A stretch of DNA of 55,631 nt from Hungatella sp. (GTDB taxonomy: Bacteria; Bacillota; Clostridia; Lachnospirales; Lachnospiraceae): assembly GCA_022796015.1 (NCBI GenBank), contig JAAWHU010000013.1, positions 1 to 55,631 on the forward strand, given 5' to 3'. The position numbers and the translations under genes are program-made. Numbering within the stretch: position 1 is the first letter of the stretch; the number at the start of each line of letters is the position of its first letter. This document shows, in pieces, positions 42,249 to 50,592 of the stretch. Below the pieces are notes generated by a model. The model did no database searches. It saw nothing but the letters and a program-made list of their open reading frames with translations, and was not told where the DNA came from.

Positions 42249-42292
42249 CAAAAATCTCTGCCCCCCTCCTTCTTCAGAGGGGTGCAGAGATT
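42249..42292 (-). terminator. Terminator of the esterase/ABC operon
   Basis: AATCTCTGC (42253-42261) pairs with GCAGAGATT (42284-42292), with further C/G pairs inside. TTTTT follows on the minus strand. It overlaps the stop of the esterase-like pseudoenzyme gene. Confidence 0.85.
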
Positions 42293-43017
42293 GCAGCTTT
42301 AACCATATGCTCCACGCCGGCAAGCCAGTGAGCCCAGGTCAAAGGTTCCTGCCATTCCTTTGCCCAAAGCCGGCCTCCTATCTTCTTTTTTAACTTTTCT
42401 TTGAGGATCCCGGCGCTGAGTCCCAACTGGTCATGGGGAGAATAGGCAAGAAACACCTGAAGCCTCTCATCTGTAAGGTTTTCCAGCCAGTAACCAAGGT
42501 CATAGTCCCCGCCTCTTAAAACCGCCGTATTCCTTGTTCCGAAGGCATGCTCCGCCTGGCTTTCCATCGTTTCCTCCCAGTTCTCATCTGTGAGAGAGCC
42601 GGCCGATAACGCGGCGGCAGCCCTGTACCTTCCGGGAAAACGAAGGGCGGCCATCACAGCGCCGTAGGCTCCCTCCTTTGCTCCTGCAATCATCTGAAAT
42701 CCCATATCCGCCGGGAAATAATGGGCTGCCATCTCAGGAAGCTCCTTCGTCAGCATCTTAAAATAGTCGAGGCCATATGCCATATCCAGTCCGTAGCTCA
42801 GCTTCATATCCGGCATAACCGCTATAATCCCGTATTTTTCTGCCAGCTGCTCCACCCCGGTATTCCTCTGCCATGCCGTGTGGTCACAACCTATGGGCGG
42901 AAGAAGCCACAGCACCGGATAAAGCTCCCTCGGGTATGCTTCCACAGGGATTATTACGTTCATAGAGCTGCACTCCGTAAGGGCCTCAGAAAAAAAATGA
43001 GTCTGAATCAACGCCAT
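42274..43017 (-). CDS. Esterase-fold pseudoenzyme (catalytic Ser and His missing)
   Basis: A 247-residue paralogue of the esterase at 43019-43837, with the same fold and length order (YPVLWLLPPIGCDHTAWQRN against YPVLWLLHGRSDDHTIWMRR). The nucleophile elbow, GLSMGG in the neighbour, reads GAKEGA here, so the serine is Lys. The neighbour's catalytic GSHEW becomes LTWAH, so His is replaced by Trp. Only the Asp region (SPHDQ) remains. The frame is intact and starts right after its neighbour's stop, so it is a maintained gene and not a decayed one. It may be a binding or regulatory partner of the active esterase. Confidence 0.8.
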   Translation of the reverse strand: MALIQTHFFSEALTECSSMNVIIPVEAYPRELYPVLWLLPPIGCDHTAWQRNTGVEQLAEKYGIIAVMPDMKLSYGLDMAYGLDYFKMLTKELPEMAAHYFPADMGFQMIAGAKEGAYGAVMAALRFPGRYRAAAALSAGSLTDENWEETMESQAEHAFGTRNTAVLRGGDYDLGYWLENLTDERLQVFLAYSPHDQLGLSAGILKEKLKKKIGGRLWAKEWQEPLTWAHWLAGVEHMVKAAISAPL

Positions 43018-43018
43018 C

Positions 43019-43837
43019 TCACTGCTCTCCTTCCTCCTTCAGGGTTCCAAGGAACTTCTCAATCCACTCATCCCAGAAGACCCACTCATGGCTTCCGGGC
43101 CCCTCATGATATTCATATCGGTAGGGATTGCCCGGTATGGATTCAAAGGTTTCCTTCAGTTTCATGGCCACGGGATAACGAATATCCTCTGTCCCCATGG
43201 CATGGTAAACTCTGGGCACCACAGCGTGCTCCTCTGCCGTCTCCTTTATCACCTTCAAGATGTCATAATCCGTGCCTGCCAGGCTGTCTGAGTCCTCCAC
43301 TCCGTAGATGTCCCGGTTGCATTTTAAATAACCTGCTCCGTTTTTGTCTTTTCCTCTCCACAATCCTTCCAAAGGAGCAATGCCTCCTGTAGAGAGCATA
43401 CAGATTACTCCGTATTGCCGGGGGTTGTGAAGCCCGATCCACATAGCTCCTCCTCCCCCCATAGACAGCCCTGCAATGTAATTTTCCTCCCGTCTCCTGC
43501 TCATCCTGGGAAACAGTCTGGCACAGAGCCGGGGAAGCTCTTCGGATATAAAGTCATAATACTTGGGCCCGTGAACCATATTCAGATACCGGCTGTAGCT
43601 GACCTCCGGCATTACCACCATGATTCCAAGGGGCGCCGCATACCGCTCGATGGAAGTTCTCCTCATCCAGATGGTGTGGTCGTCGCTTCTGCCGTGAAGC
43701 AGCCACAGCACCGGGTACTGTTTTTTACTCTCCTTTCCCGCCAGGCCGATTCCCTGCATCCGCTCCGGCATAATCACGGAGATTCCCGTGTCCATATTTA
43801 ACACATCCGAATGAAGATTCACATGTAAAAGCGCCAT
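43019..43837 (-). CDS. Esterase (family PF00756-like, acetyl-esterase type)
   Basis: A 272-residue alpha/beta-hydrolase with nucleophile elbow GLSMGGG, acid in MGTEDIRY and His in GSHEWVFW. It resembles the small intracellular EstA/acetyl-xylan esterase group. No signal peptide, so it would act on imported, esterified sugars. It is in the operon of a sugar ABC importer (43856-46952). The start has GGAGGAG upstream. Deacetylation of imported oligosaccharides is the likely job (inference). Confidence 0.9.
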   Translation of the reverse strand: MALLHVNLHSDVLNMDTGISVIMPERMQGIGLAGKESKKQYPVLWLLHGRSDDHTIWMRRTSIERYAAPLGIMVVMPEVSYSRYLNMVHGPKYYDFISEELPRLCARLFPRMSRRREENYIAGLSMGGGGAMWIGLHNPRQYGVICMLSTGGIAPLEGLWRGKDKNGAGYLKCNRDIYGVEDSDSLAGTDYDILKVIKETAEEHAVVPRVYHAMGTEDIRYPVAMKLKETFESIPGNPYRYEYHEGPGSHEWVFWDEWIEKFLGTLKEEGEQ

Positions 43838-43855
43838 GATTGTTCTCCTCCTTCC

Positions 43856-44689
43856 TCATCCCTTTACTGCCCCTTCCATCATACCGGCTACAATCTTCTT
43901 CTGGAACAGACAATAGACAATAAAGATAGGCAGTATGGATAAAAGCATAACCGCAAAGACAATGGTAAAGTTCGTTGAATTTTCCGTCCGGAAGGAATAC
44001 TGATACAAGGTGAGGGTCCTGTTTAAGTTGGACTGGTTTAAAACCAGAGACGGCATAAAATAGTCGTTCCAGATCCACAGGGAATTCTTGATTACCACCG
44101 TGGAGATAATGGGCTTCATAATCGGTCTTACGATCTTATAGAACACCTGGTTTGTGCTGGCGCCATCTATGTAAGCCGCCTCCTCCAAGTCCTCCGGCAT
44201 GGAAGACAGATATCCCACCATGAGAAAAATACCCTCACAGGTGGAATTGGCAATATAGAGAAGGATTGCCCCCCAGCGGTTTAAAAGCTCCAGCTGGCTC
44301 ATAAGCTTTACCATGGGAAGCATCTTCACCTGGAATGGAATAAAGATGCCTGCCACCATAAAAAAGTACAGAAAATTATAGAACTTAGAGTGAAATCTCC
44401 TCCGGGATATGGCATAGGAGCACATGGGAAGAAAGAAAACCATGGCCGCCACGGAAATCCCCGTAATCACAGCGGAATTCTTCAAAGCAATAAAATAATC
44501 GGGCCTCTTAAGAACATACAAAAAATTGTCATACACCATGCGCTTAGGCAGACCGAAAAAGTTGCTGAAGATATCGCTCATATCCTTTAAGGACGAGACC
44601 ACGGTCAGATAAAAGGGAAAGATCACCAGGAGAGCGCCTAAGGACAGGGCCGTGTAAGCCAATACCGCAATCATTGTTCTTTTCTTCAT
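43856..44689 (-). CDS. Carbohydrate ABC transporter permease (MalG type)
   Basis: A 277-residue permease of the CUT1 group with six spans. The EAA loop reads EAAYIDGASTNQVFYKIVRP. Second permease of the importer with 44702-45589 and binding protein 45612-46952; again no ATPase gene in the operon. The C-terminus ends MMEGAVKG, as in the family. It lies 18 bases before the esterase. Confidence 0.95.
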   Translation of the reverse strand: MKKRTMIAVLAYTALSLGALLVIFPFYLTVVSSLKDMSDIFSNFFGLPKRMVYDNFLYVLKRPDYFIALKNSAVITGISVAAMVFFLPMCSYAISRRRFHSKFYNFLYFFMVAGIFIPFQVKMLPMVKLMSQLELLNRWGAILLYIANSTCEGIFLMVGYLSSMPEDLEEAAYIDGASTNQVFYKIVRPIMKPIISTVVIKNSLWIWNDYFMPSLVLNQSNLNRTLTLYQYSFRTENSTNFTIVFAVMLLSILPIFIVYCLFQKKIVAGMMEGAVKG

Positions 44690-44701
44690 ATCAACCCTCC
44701 C

Positions 44702-45589
44702 TTAATCATAGATTTTTCTCTTATCCGTAAATTTAATCTGTGCAATGGAAATCACCGCAATGATAAACGCAACGATCATTGCCTGGGAGATGGCATAGCC
44801 GAACTTCATGTCTTCAAAGCCGATTCTGTAGATGGACAGAGTAATACTCTCTGTGGCTCCTGCCGGACCTCCCGTGGTAAGAGCCATAATATAGTCGTAG
44901 ATCATCAGCCCTTCCTTCAGAAGGAGAACAAAAATAATACTTAATATGGGAAGTATATATCTTAATGTTATGTAATAAAAACGCTGCCTGCCGTTGGCCC
45001 CATCTACGGTGGCTGCCTCCAGGATCTCCCCCGGAATGGTCTGCAGGGCAGAGATCACAAGGACCGTTGGGATGGCCACGCTTTTCCACACATTGGTTGC
45101 CAAAATCCCGTATATGGCTGTGCTGCGCCCGGACAATATATTTTTCTTTAAAGCCTCAATACCCAGATATTCTCCGATTCCCGGTATTCCCTGAAAGAAA
45201 ATATAGTTAAAGATCAGTCCGATGGTAAGCATGCTGACGCAGGCGGGAAAGAAATATACGGCGCGGAACACATTCTGCCCCTTTAGCTTCAGATCCATAA
45301 GAAGGGCCAGAATCACTGCCAGGATCATGACACAGAGAATCAGCATGGCGGCATAGCGGAGATTAAAGGTTACTGCCCTACGAAATCTCCTGTCCTTTAG
45401 GATCTTAATATAGTTGGAAAATCCTACCATCTTATAGTTCTTGCCGATTCCGTTCCAGTTCGTAAAGCTGTAGTAAAGCCCCAGTCCTATGGGGACAATG
45501 GACAGCAGGGAATACAGGATAAAATTAGGCAGGATGTATAAAAAATGGGTTATATTTCTGTCTCTGTTCTTCTTTGATTTAACATTCAC
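44702..45589 (-). CDS. Carbohydrate ABC transporter permease (MalF type)
   Basis: A 295-residue permease of the CUT1 group with six spans. The EAA loop reads EAATVDGANGRQRFYYITLR. It follows the binding-protein gene by 22 bases with an AGGAGAT site. It is unlike its counterpart at 18761-19684 outside the family motifs, so the two importers are separate lineages. Confidence 0.95.
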   Translation of the reverse strand: MNVKSKKNRDRNITHFLYILPNFILYSLLSIVPIGLGLYYSFTNWNGIGKNYKMVGFSNYIKILKDRRFRRAVTFNLRYAAMLILCVMILAVILALLMDLKLKGQNVFRAVYFFPACVSMLTIGLIFNYIFFQGIPGIGEYLGIEALKKNILSGRSTAIYGILATNVWKSVAIPTVLVISALQTIPGEILEAATVDGANGRQRFYYITLRYILPILSIIFVLLLKEGLMIYDYIMALTTGGPAGATESITLSIYRIGFEDMKFGYAISQAMIVAFIIAVISIAQIKFTDKRKIYD

Positions 45590-45611
45590 GGCGATCTCCT
45601 TTTTGTATTTC

Positions 45612-46952
45612 TTATTCGGAGGTATAGTATTCCTCCACCAGGCTCTGGAATTCCTCCAGGAAAGTATCTACATCCTTGTCAAGAATCAGAGCCTGCACCG
45701 ATACATTCAGGTTGTTTCTCAGATCCTGGGTCCAGACGCTGGCCAGGGATGGCCCGAATCTTCCTGCATTGACAAACTCATTGATCTCCTCCAACTGTTT
45801 CACACCGTAATTCACCCCTTTAATCAAGGTAGGATTCTTGTCCCGGTCACTGAATTCCTGGGCAATGTCTTCTCTTACCAGGAAGTTCAAAAGCTTTAAC
45901 GCCGCCTGATACTGCTCCTCTGTGCTGTCGGAGGAAATGCTGAATGCAGTGTCCACAGTGCCTGCCGTCCAGAATTCCTCCTCGGAGATCACAGGAATGG
46001 CAGTGCAGTCAAAATTCAATTCCGGATTCATGGCCTCAAAGATAACCACGGCCCAGGAGCCATCGATGTACATGGCAGATTTTCCGCTGGTAAATTCCTC
46101 GTAAGCCGGCTCGTCGTCATAGCCTAAGGAATCGGGATTAGCATACTGACGAAGCTTCACAATAGTCTCTGCATAGGCGCGGATATTGGGATCCTCCGTA
46201 ATCTTATAGTCCCCTGCTATGAGCTGGTCGCACTTGGTGTAAAAATCATGATCCACACAGCCGATAAGAGTCCGGTCAAACATCTGGCTGATACGGGTGG
46301 TTTTTTTATCCGGGAAGGAGAAGGGCTGGATTCCTGCTTCCACCAGCTTGTCGCACACTCCCCACAATTCTTCCATGGTCTTCGGTACCTCCAGCTTCAG
46401 CTCTTCAAAGATGTCCTTGTTATAGTACAATCCATAGGTATTGGTCGTTAAAGGAAGGGAATACTGTTTTCCATCGATCTCACACCGGTCCAGAACTCCC
46501 GGAACCACTCTCTCCATAAAGGGTTCATCGGTCAGTTCCCGGAACAGGCCTTCCCGGAACATATCCTTGTAGGAGGCGCTCCATGGAAATACGGAGACAA
46601 CATTGGGGATATTGCCGGCTGCCACCCGGGAGATCAGAGTTGTGGTGGTAGTCTCCGCCAGAGTAATATTGACCTGGATATCCGGGTTCTCCTCCATAAA
46701 TCTTGCTATCAGCTCGTTATACAATTCCACATTTTCTGGTTTTTGATGGAAAAATTCAATGGCCACCTTCTCCCCTGATGCCCCGGTTTCCCCTGATGCC
46801 GCCGTGGTTCCTTCTGTGGACACTACTGCCGATGTGGAATCAGCTGCCTGGGATGTCTGAGGCTCCGGTCCGGAGCTTCCCCCTGAACACCCATATAGTG
46901 CGGTTGTTATCAACATGGTTCCTGCCAAGATGACTGCTGCTCTTTTTTTCAT
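45612..46952 (-). CDS. Sugar-binding lipoprotein of ABC importer
   Basis: A 446-residue family 1 solute-binding protein. The signal peptide ends in lipobox YGCS near residue 22, followed by a Ser/Thr-rich tether. It starts the operon 42274-46952. ATG 46952 is preferred to GTG 46955 because AAAGGAG lies nine bases upstream of the ATG. Only 32 bases lie between it and the repeat element, so the promoter must be in or beyond that element. It is divergent from the histidine kinase pair, which probably controls it. Confidence 0.94.
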   Translation of the reverse strand: MKKRAAVILAGTMLITTALYGCSGGSSGPEPQTSQAADSTSAVVSTEGTTAASGETGASGEKVAIEFFHQKPENVELYNELIARFMEENPDIQVNITLAETTTTTLISRVAAGNIPNVVSVFPWSASYKDMFREGLFRELTDEPFMERVVPGVLDRCEIDGKQYSLPLTTNTYGLYYNKDIFEELKLEVPKTMEELWGVCDKLVEAGIQPFSFPDKKTTRISQMFDRTLIGCVDHDFYTKCDQLIAGDYKITEDPNIRAYAETIVKLRQYANPDSLGYDDEPAYEEFTSGKSAMYIDGSWAVVIFEAMNPELNFDCTAIPVISEEEFWTAGTVDTAFSISSDSTEEQYQAALKLLNFLVREDIAQEFSDRDKNPTLIKGVNYGVKQLEEINEFVNAGRFGPSLASVWTQDLRNNLNVSVQALILDKDVDTFLEEFQSLVEEYYTSE

Positions 46953-46984
46953 CACTCACTGCTCCTTTTCTTTTTGTTGTTTCT

Positions 46985-47201
46985 TAGGCATTTGCGAAAC
47001 TCAAAACTTAGCTGAATATTCTGACAATATATTCCAGGAAAAGCCATTACACCATGGAGCTTAAGACCATAAAAAACAGGAGGGCCCTCTGCCCGAGTGT
47101 TTTTTGTCCTACTGGGCTCAGCGGAATGCTCGGTGTACGAAGGCTTTGTATGGAATATATTGTCAGAATATTCTCATGGCTTTGACGTTCGCAATTACCT
47201 A
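46985..47201. repeat. Inverted-repeat element, full copy 2 (217 bases)
   Basis: The outer ends are TAGGCATTTGCG and CGCAATTACCTA, and each arm continues about 50 bases. The arms share GAATATTCTGACAATATATT and its complement. The middle holds a second small stem (ACCATAAAAAACAGGA... with TGTTTTTTGT). The arms are imperfect, as in aged mobile repeats. No coding frame. Copies at 1-162 and 36344-36450 have the same orientation. Confidence 0.9.
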
Positions 47202-47279
47202 TTGTTGTTTCTCCGTTACAAATACAAGTCAAAGTATATACGTTTTTCTTTTTTTATAAATACCATTTTCAAATTTTAC

Positions 47280-47307
47280 TTGCCATTTTCCAAGATTATT
47301 GTATTAT
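47280..47307 (+). promoter_or_regulatory. Candidate promoter of the histidine kinase gene
   Basis: TTGCCA (47280-47285), 16 bases, TATTAT (47302-47307). It lies 30 bases before the chosen start. AT-rich region, so the call is moderate. Confidence 0.45.
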
Positions 47308-47337
47308 TTACATAGAATGTTTTTTATGAGGTACTTT

Positions 47338-49101
47338 ATGAACCGTCACTTTTCAATAAAAAAGGGATTATTTTCCATCGCAGGGCTCCAGTTTTTTCTG
47401 GCCATGGCGTTCCTGATCTACTCGGTTTTTATGAATACTTACCAGATATACAACGACGCCTCCAACCGGTACTATCAGACAGGCGAACAAATGCTGACCA
47501 ATGCAGAGACCTATATCGGTATGCTGGAGCAGGCCACCCTATTCCCCTCCCGGCTTTACACCCAGAACAATGATTCCTATATCTGCCGGACCCTGCGAGA
47601 GGGAAACGTGCTGAAAAACTTTAAATTTTATACCTATTTTGACAGCCATGCACGGACGGAATTATCTCCTGCCCCCATAGACTTTATTGCCGTCTATGAC
47701 TTAAAGGGCAACGGTGTGGCATCACCGAAAAGCACTGCCTACCGCCTTTGTTTTATCCACGATGATCCCGGCTGGCTTAAGGAGCTTTCCCAGTTTAACA
47801 CCGGGACTCCTCTTCTGATTCCTCCCCAGCGTTTCTACGGCTCCGGAATGCATGACAAAGATTTCCGCTCCATCTGCATGGCCCGCGGAATCATGGATTT
47901 AAACACCATACGGATTGTGGGATACTGTGTGGCAGGTATGGACACGGACTATCTGGTCAGTGCCTTTCATCAGATCAGGCTGGCCCCCAACCAGAAATTT
48001 GCCTTGTACAAGGACCAGATCCGGCTGTTCGGAACTATCGATGATTCCTTTGACTGCGATTCCTATGCCAACTCCCCGGTTCCTTACGCCAACGGACTGA
48101 GCCGCCATGTGAAAGCCTGTCTGGGAGAATGGTATGTGTACAACAGTATTTTTCACGGCAACGGATACTCCTTAGTCATACAGACCCCTCTCACCGATGT
48201 AATCGGAGGCCTAAGCAGCGTTCACATCCTGTACACCCTGGTGATCTGCCTTATCCTTTTTATTATTATGGCCATCATCACCACGATTATCAAAAAAATT
48301 CTGTCCTCCTTAGACTGCCTTATTGAAGCCTGCAACCACTTTGAGCTGGGCCATGCCACCACGGTCTCCACCACAGATTTCCCCCTGGAAATCCAGGTTT
48401 TATCGGCATCCTTTAACCGGATGTCCAATCGGATCAGCCTTTTGATTCAGGAGGTGTTTTTTAAACAGCAAAAGCAGCAGGAGACGGAGCTTCAGCTTCT
48501 GCGTACCCAGATCAATCCCCACTACCTGTACAACACCCTGGAGATTATGCACATGAAGGCCTATTCCCACAAGGATTATGACGTGTCGTCCATGGCTGAG
48601 CTTTTGGGGCAGAATCTTCAGTACGGACTGCGCAACACCACCAGTGAGGTGACCCTTAAGGAGGAACTGAAGCAGGTGGACATCTATCTTTCCATTCTGG
48701 CTTACCAGTATGGAGACAGAATCCTGACCAACATCTTTTTTGAGGAGGAGCTTATGGACTGCCCCATCATTAAGCTGATCTTTCAGCCTATTATTGAAAA
48801 TGCGGTGATACATGGGATGGAATCCAAGGATCAGACACTGTCCATCGATATTCTGGGATACCGGCAGGATGACCGCATCATCATCCAGATCTCCGATGAT
48901 GGGAAGGGGATGACCCAGGAGCAGCTTACGGCTCTGCGCCGGAATATTCAGGATACCGCTGACAGCAGCATCGGCCTTCGGAATGTATGCCGGAGGATCC
49001 AGCTGTTTTATGGCCAAGAGTACACCACAGACATTGACAGCAAACACCAGGTGGGAACCATAGTGACGCTGCAGCTCCCATGGAGGACAAACGAGGCATG
49101 A
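47338..49101 (+). CDS. Sensor histidine kinase (YesM/LytS type)
   Basis: A 587-residue membrane kinase. One N-terminal span (about 15-35), an extracellular sensor region to about residue 290, a second span (SSVHILYTLVICLILFII), a HAMP-like linker, and a His-kinase domain with the phospho-site motif LRTQINPHYLYNTLE and an ATPase motif (IIENAVIHGM, DDGKGM). The frame opens earlier (47299), but ATG 47338 has GAGG six bases before it and gives the typical start. It pairs with the regulator at 49105-50229. Such pairs sense extracellular sugars or their binding proteins and act on the adjacent importer. Confidence 0.93.
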   Translation: MNRHFSIKKGLFSIAGLQFFLAMAFLIYSVFMNTYQIYNDASNRYYQTGEQMLTNAETYIGMLEQATLFPSRLYTQNNDSYICRTLREGNVLKNFKFYTYFDSHARTELSPAPIDFIAVYDLKGNGVASPKSTAYRLCFIHDDPGWLKELSQFNTGTPLLIPPQRFYGSGMHDKDFRSICMARGIMDLNTIRIVGYCVAGMDTDYLVSAFHQIRLAPNQKFALYKDQIRLFGTIDDSFDCDSYANSPVPYANGLSRHVKACLGEWYVYNSIFHGNGYSLVIQTPLTDVIGGLSSVHILYTLVICLILFIIMAIITTIIKKILSSLDCLIEACNHFELGHATTVSTTDFPLEIQVLSASFNRMSNRISLLIQEVFFKQQKQQETELQLLRTQINPHYLYNTLEIMHMKAYSHKDYDVSSMAELLGQNLQYGLRNTTSEVTLKEELKQVDIYLSILAYQYGDRILTNIFFEEELMDCPIIKLIFQPIIENAVIHGMESKDQTLSIDILGYRQDDRIIIQISDDGKGMTQEQLTALRRNIQDTADSSIGLRNVCRRIQLFYGQEYTTDIDSKHQVGTIVTLQLPWRTNEA

Positions 49102-49104
49102 CTT

Positions 49105-50229
49105 ATGTTAAAAATACTTTTGATTGATGACGATTCCAATATCATAGAAGGGCTGGAGACCATTTTAAGAGACCACTTCCCCCATACTTACCAGATCTTT
49201 AAAGCCTTTGACGGCAGACAGGCTTTGGAGCTTTTGACCCAGTCTTATTATCACATCATTATCTCCGATATCAAGATGCCCCAGTTAGACGGCATCCGTC
49301 TCCTGGAGCTTATTCACAGGGAGGAGCTGCCCTCCACGGTCATTATGCTCAGCGGCTATGACGATTACATGTATATCCGTACCACCCTGCGGCTGGGAGC
49401 CTACGACTATCTTTTAAAGCCGGTGAACATCCAGGGCCTTGTAGACCTGCTTTCCGGCCTCCGGCCTGAAGACAGCACCCGCCATCTGCCTGAAGACATC
49501 CTGTCCCAGCTGCCTGAACCGGCCTCCTCGGACCGGTACTTTGATCTGGAGTGCAGAGGAGACAGTCTGACTCTGCCGGAGCTGGACCAAGCCTTGGAGC
49601 AGCTCCAGCTGGCTGTCCTGGAGCTGGATACTTCCGGCGTCTTAGACCGAATCCATACCATCTTCTATCATATATCGGAGGAGGCCATATCCAGGGAACA
49701 GTTGAAAAAGGCTCTCTCCGGCTTCATCTACGCCCTTATGCAGAAAAACGGCAGTCTTATTAAAATTGTGGCCCAGTACAAGCTTTCGGAGCATGACCTT
49801 GCCGCCCAGATCAAAAATCTGCCTCATCTAAGCCAGCTTATGGAAAAATTCGGGCAGATTCTTCTCCTCTACATCGGCCAGCTGGAGACCCTTAAGAAAA
49901 ACAACGAGGAATATGTGATTAAAAAAGCCCAGGCCTACATAAACGCCCATCTGTCCCAACAGCCGGCCTTGGCAGATATTGCCGCCCAGTTTCGCCTGCA
50001 CCCCAATTATTTCAGCAGCCTTTTTAAGAAGCATCTAAACATCACGGTCAGGGAATACATTCTCCAGCAAAGGGTTGAGACCGCCAAGGAGATGATGAAG
50101 GATTCCTCCCTGAGGCTTTTGGATATTGCCCTTGCCGTGGGCTATGAGGACGCCGCACATTTTAACCGGGCCTTTAAAAATGTAACCGGGCTTTCTCCCT
50201 CCCAGTACCGCAGCAAGATGGAGAGGTAA
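49105..50229 (+). CDS. AraC-type response regulator (YesN type)
   Basis: A 374-residue regulator. Receiver domain at 1-120 with phospho-acceptor Asp55 (IISDIKMPQLDG), acidic pair LLIDDDSN and a Lys near residue 105 (LLKPVN). A long linker follows, then two AraC helix-turn-helix motifs (ALADIAAQFRLHPNYFSSLF and LLDIALAVGYEDAAHFNRAF) over the last ~100 residues. Three bases separate it from the kinase. It likely activates the divergent sugar importer and esterases at 42274-46952. Confidence 0.95.
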   Translation: MLKILLIDDDSNIIEGLETILRDHFPHTYQIFKAFDGRQALELLTQSYYHIIISDIKMPQLDGIRLLELIHREELPSTVIMLSGYDDYMYIRTTLRLGAYDYLLKPVNIQGLVDLLSGLRPEDSTRHLPEDILSQLPEPASSDRYFDLECRGDSLTLPELDQALEQLQLAVLELDTSGVLDRIHTIFYHISEEAISREQLKKALSGFIYALMQKNGSLIKIVAQYKLSEHDLAAQIKNLPHLSQLMEKFGQILLLYIGQLETLKKNNEEYVIKKAQAYINAHLSQQPALADIAAQFRLHPNYFSSLFKKHLNITVREYILQQRVETAKEMMKDSSLRLLDIALAVGYEDAAHFNRAFKNVTGLSPSQYRSKMER

Positions 50230-50251
50230 GAAGAAAGGCAAAGATTACCTA

Positions 50252-50280
50252 TTGACAAATAAAATATTCTGTATTAAGAT
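50252..50280 (+). promoter_or_regulatory. trpXYZ leader promoter
   Basis: TTGACA (50252-50257), 17 bases, TAAGAT (50275-50280), directly before the T-box leader. Confidence 0.8.
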
Positions 50281-50289
50281 ACATACCAA

Positions 50290-50562
50290 TAAACAAAACC
50301 GTTGAAAAAGAGGAGTAAGCTTTTCTTTAACATTTCAGAGAGTCGCTGCCGGTGTGAATGCGATATGGAGGGAATTGCTGAATGGACTTTTGAGGGCGGT
50401 CCCCAATGGCTTGCCTAGTAGGGACTGACGGCTTCCGTAGCCGTTACCAGTGCGGCATATATGATGGTATATGAAAAAGAGGACCTAAGGTCAATTTGAG
50501 TGGCACCGCGGATAATATTCGTCTCAAGCATGCAGAGATTCTGCATACTTGAGATTTTTTAT
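50290..50562 (+). promoter_or_regulatory. T-box riboswitch, tryptophan type, upstream of trpXYZ
   Basis: The T-box sequence GAGTGGCACCGCGG is at 50499-50512, and stem I begins near GAGGAGTAAGC (about 50310). The specifier follows GAA: TGG (Trp) at 50383-50385. The terminator has stem TCTCAAG-ATGCAGA against TCTGCAT-CTTGAGA (50522-50554), then ATTTTTTATT. Uncharged tRNA-Trp would open the terminator and raise expression of the transporter. T-box control of this transporter type is known in Firmicutes. Confidence 0.95.
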
Positions 50563-50592
50563 TGCGGAAATGCCGGAATGGAGGACTATACA

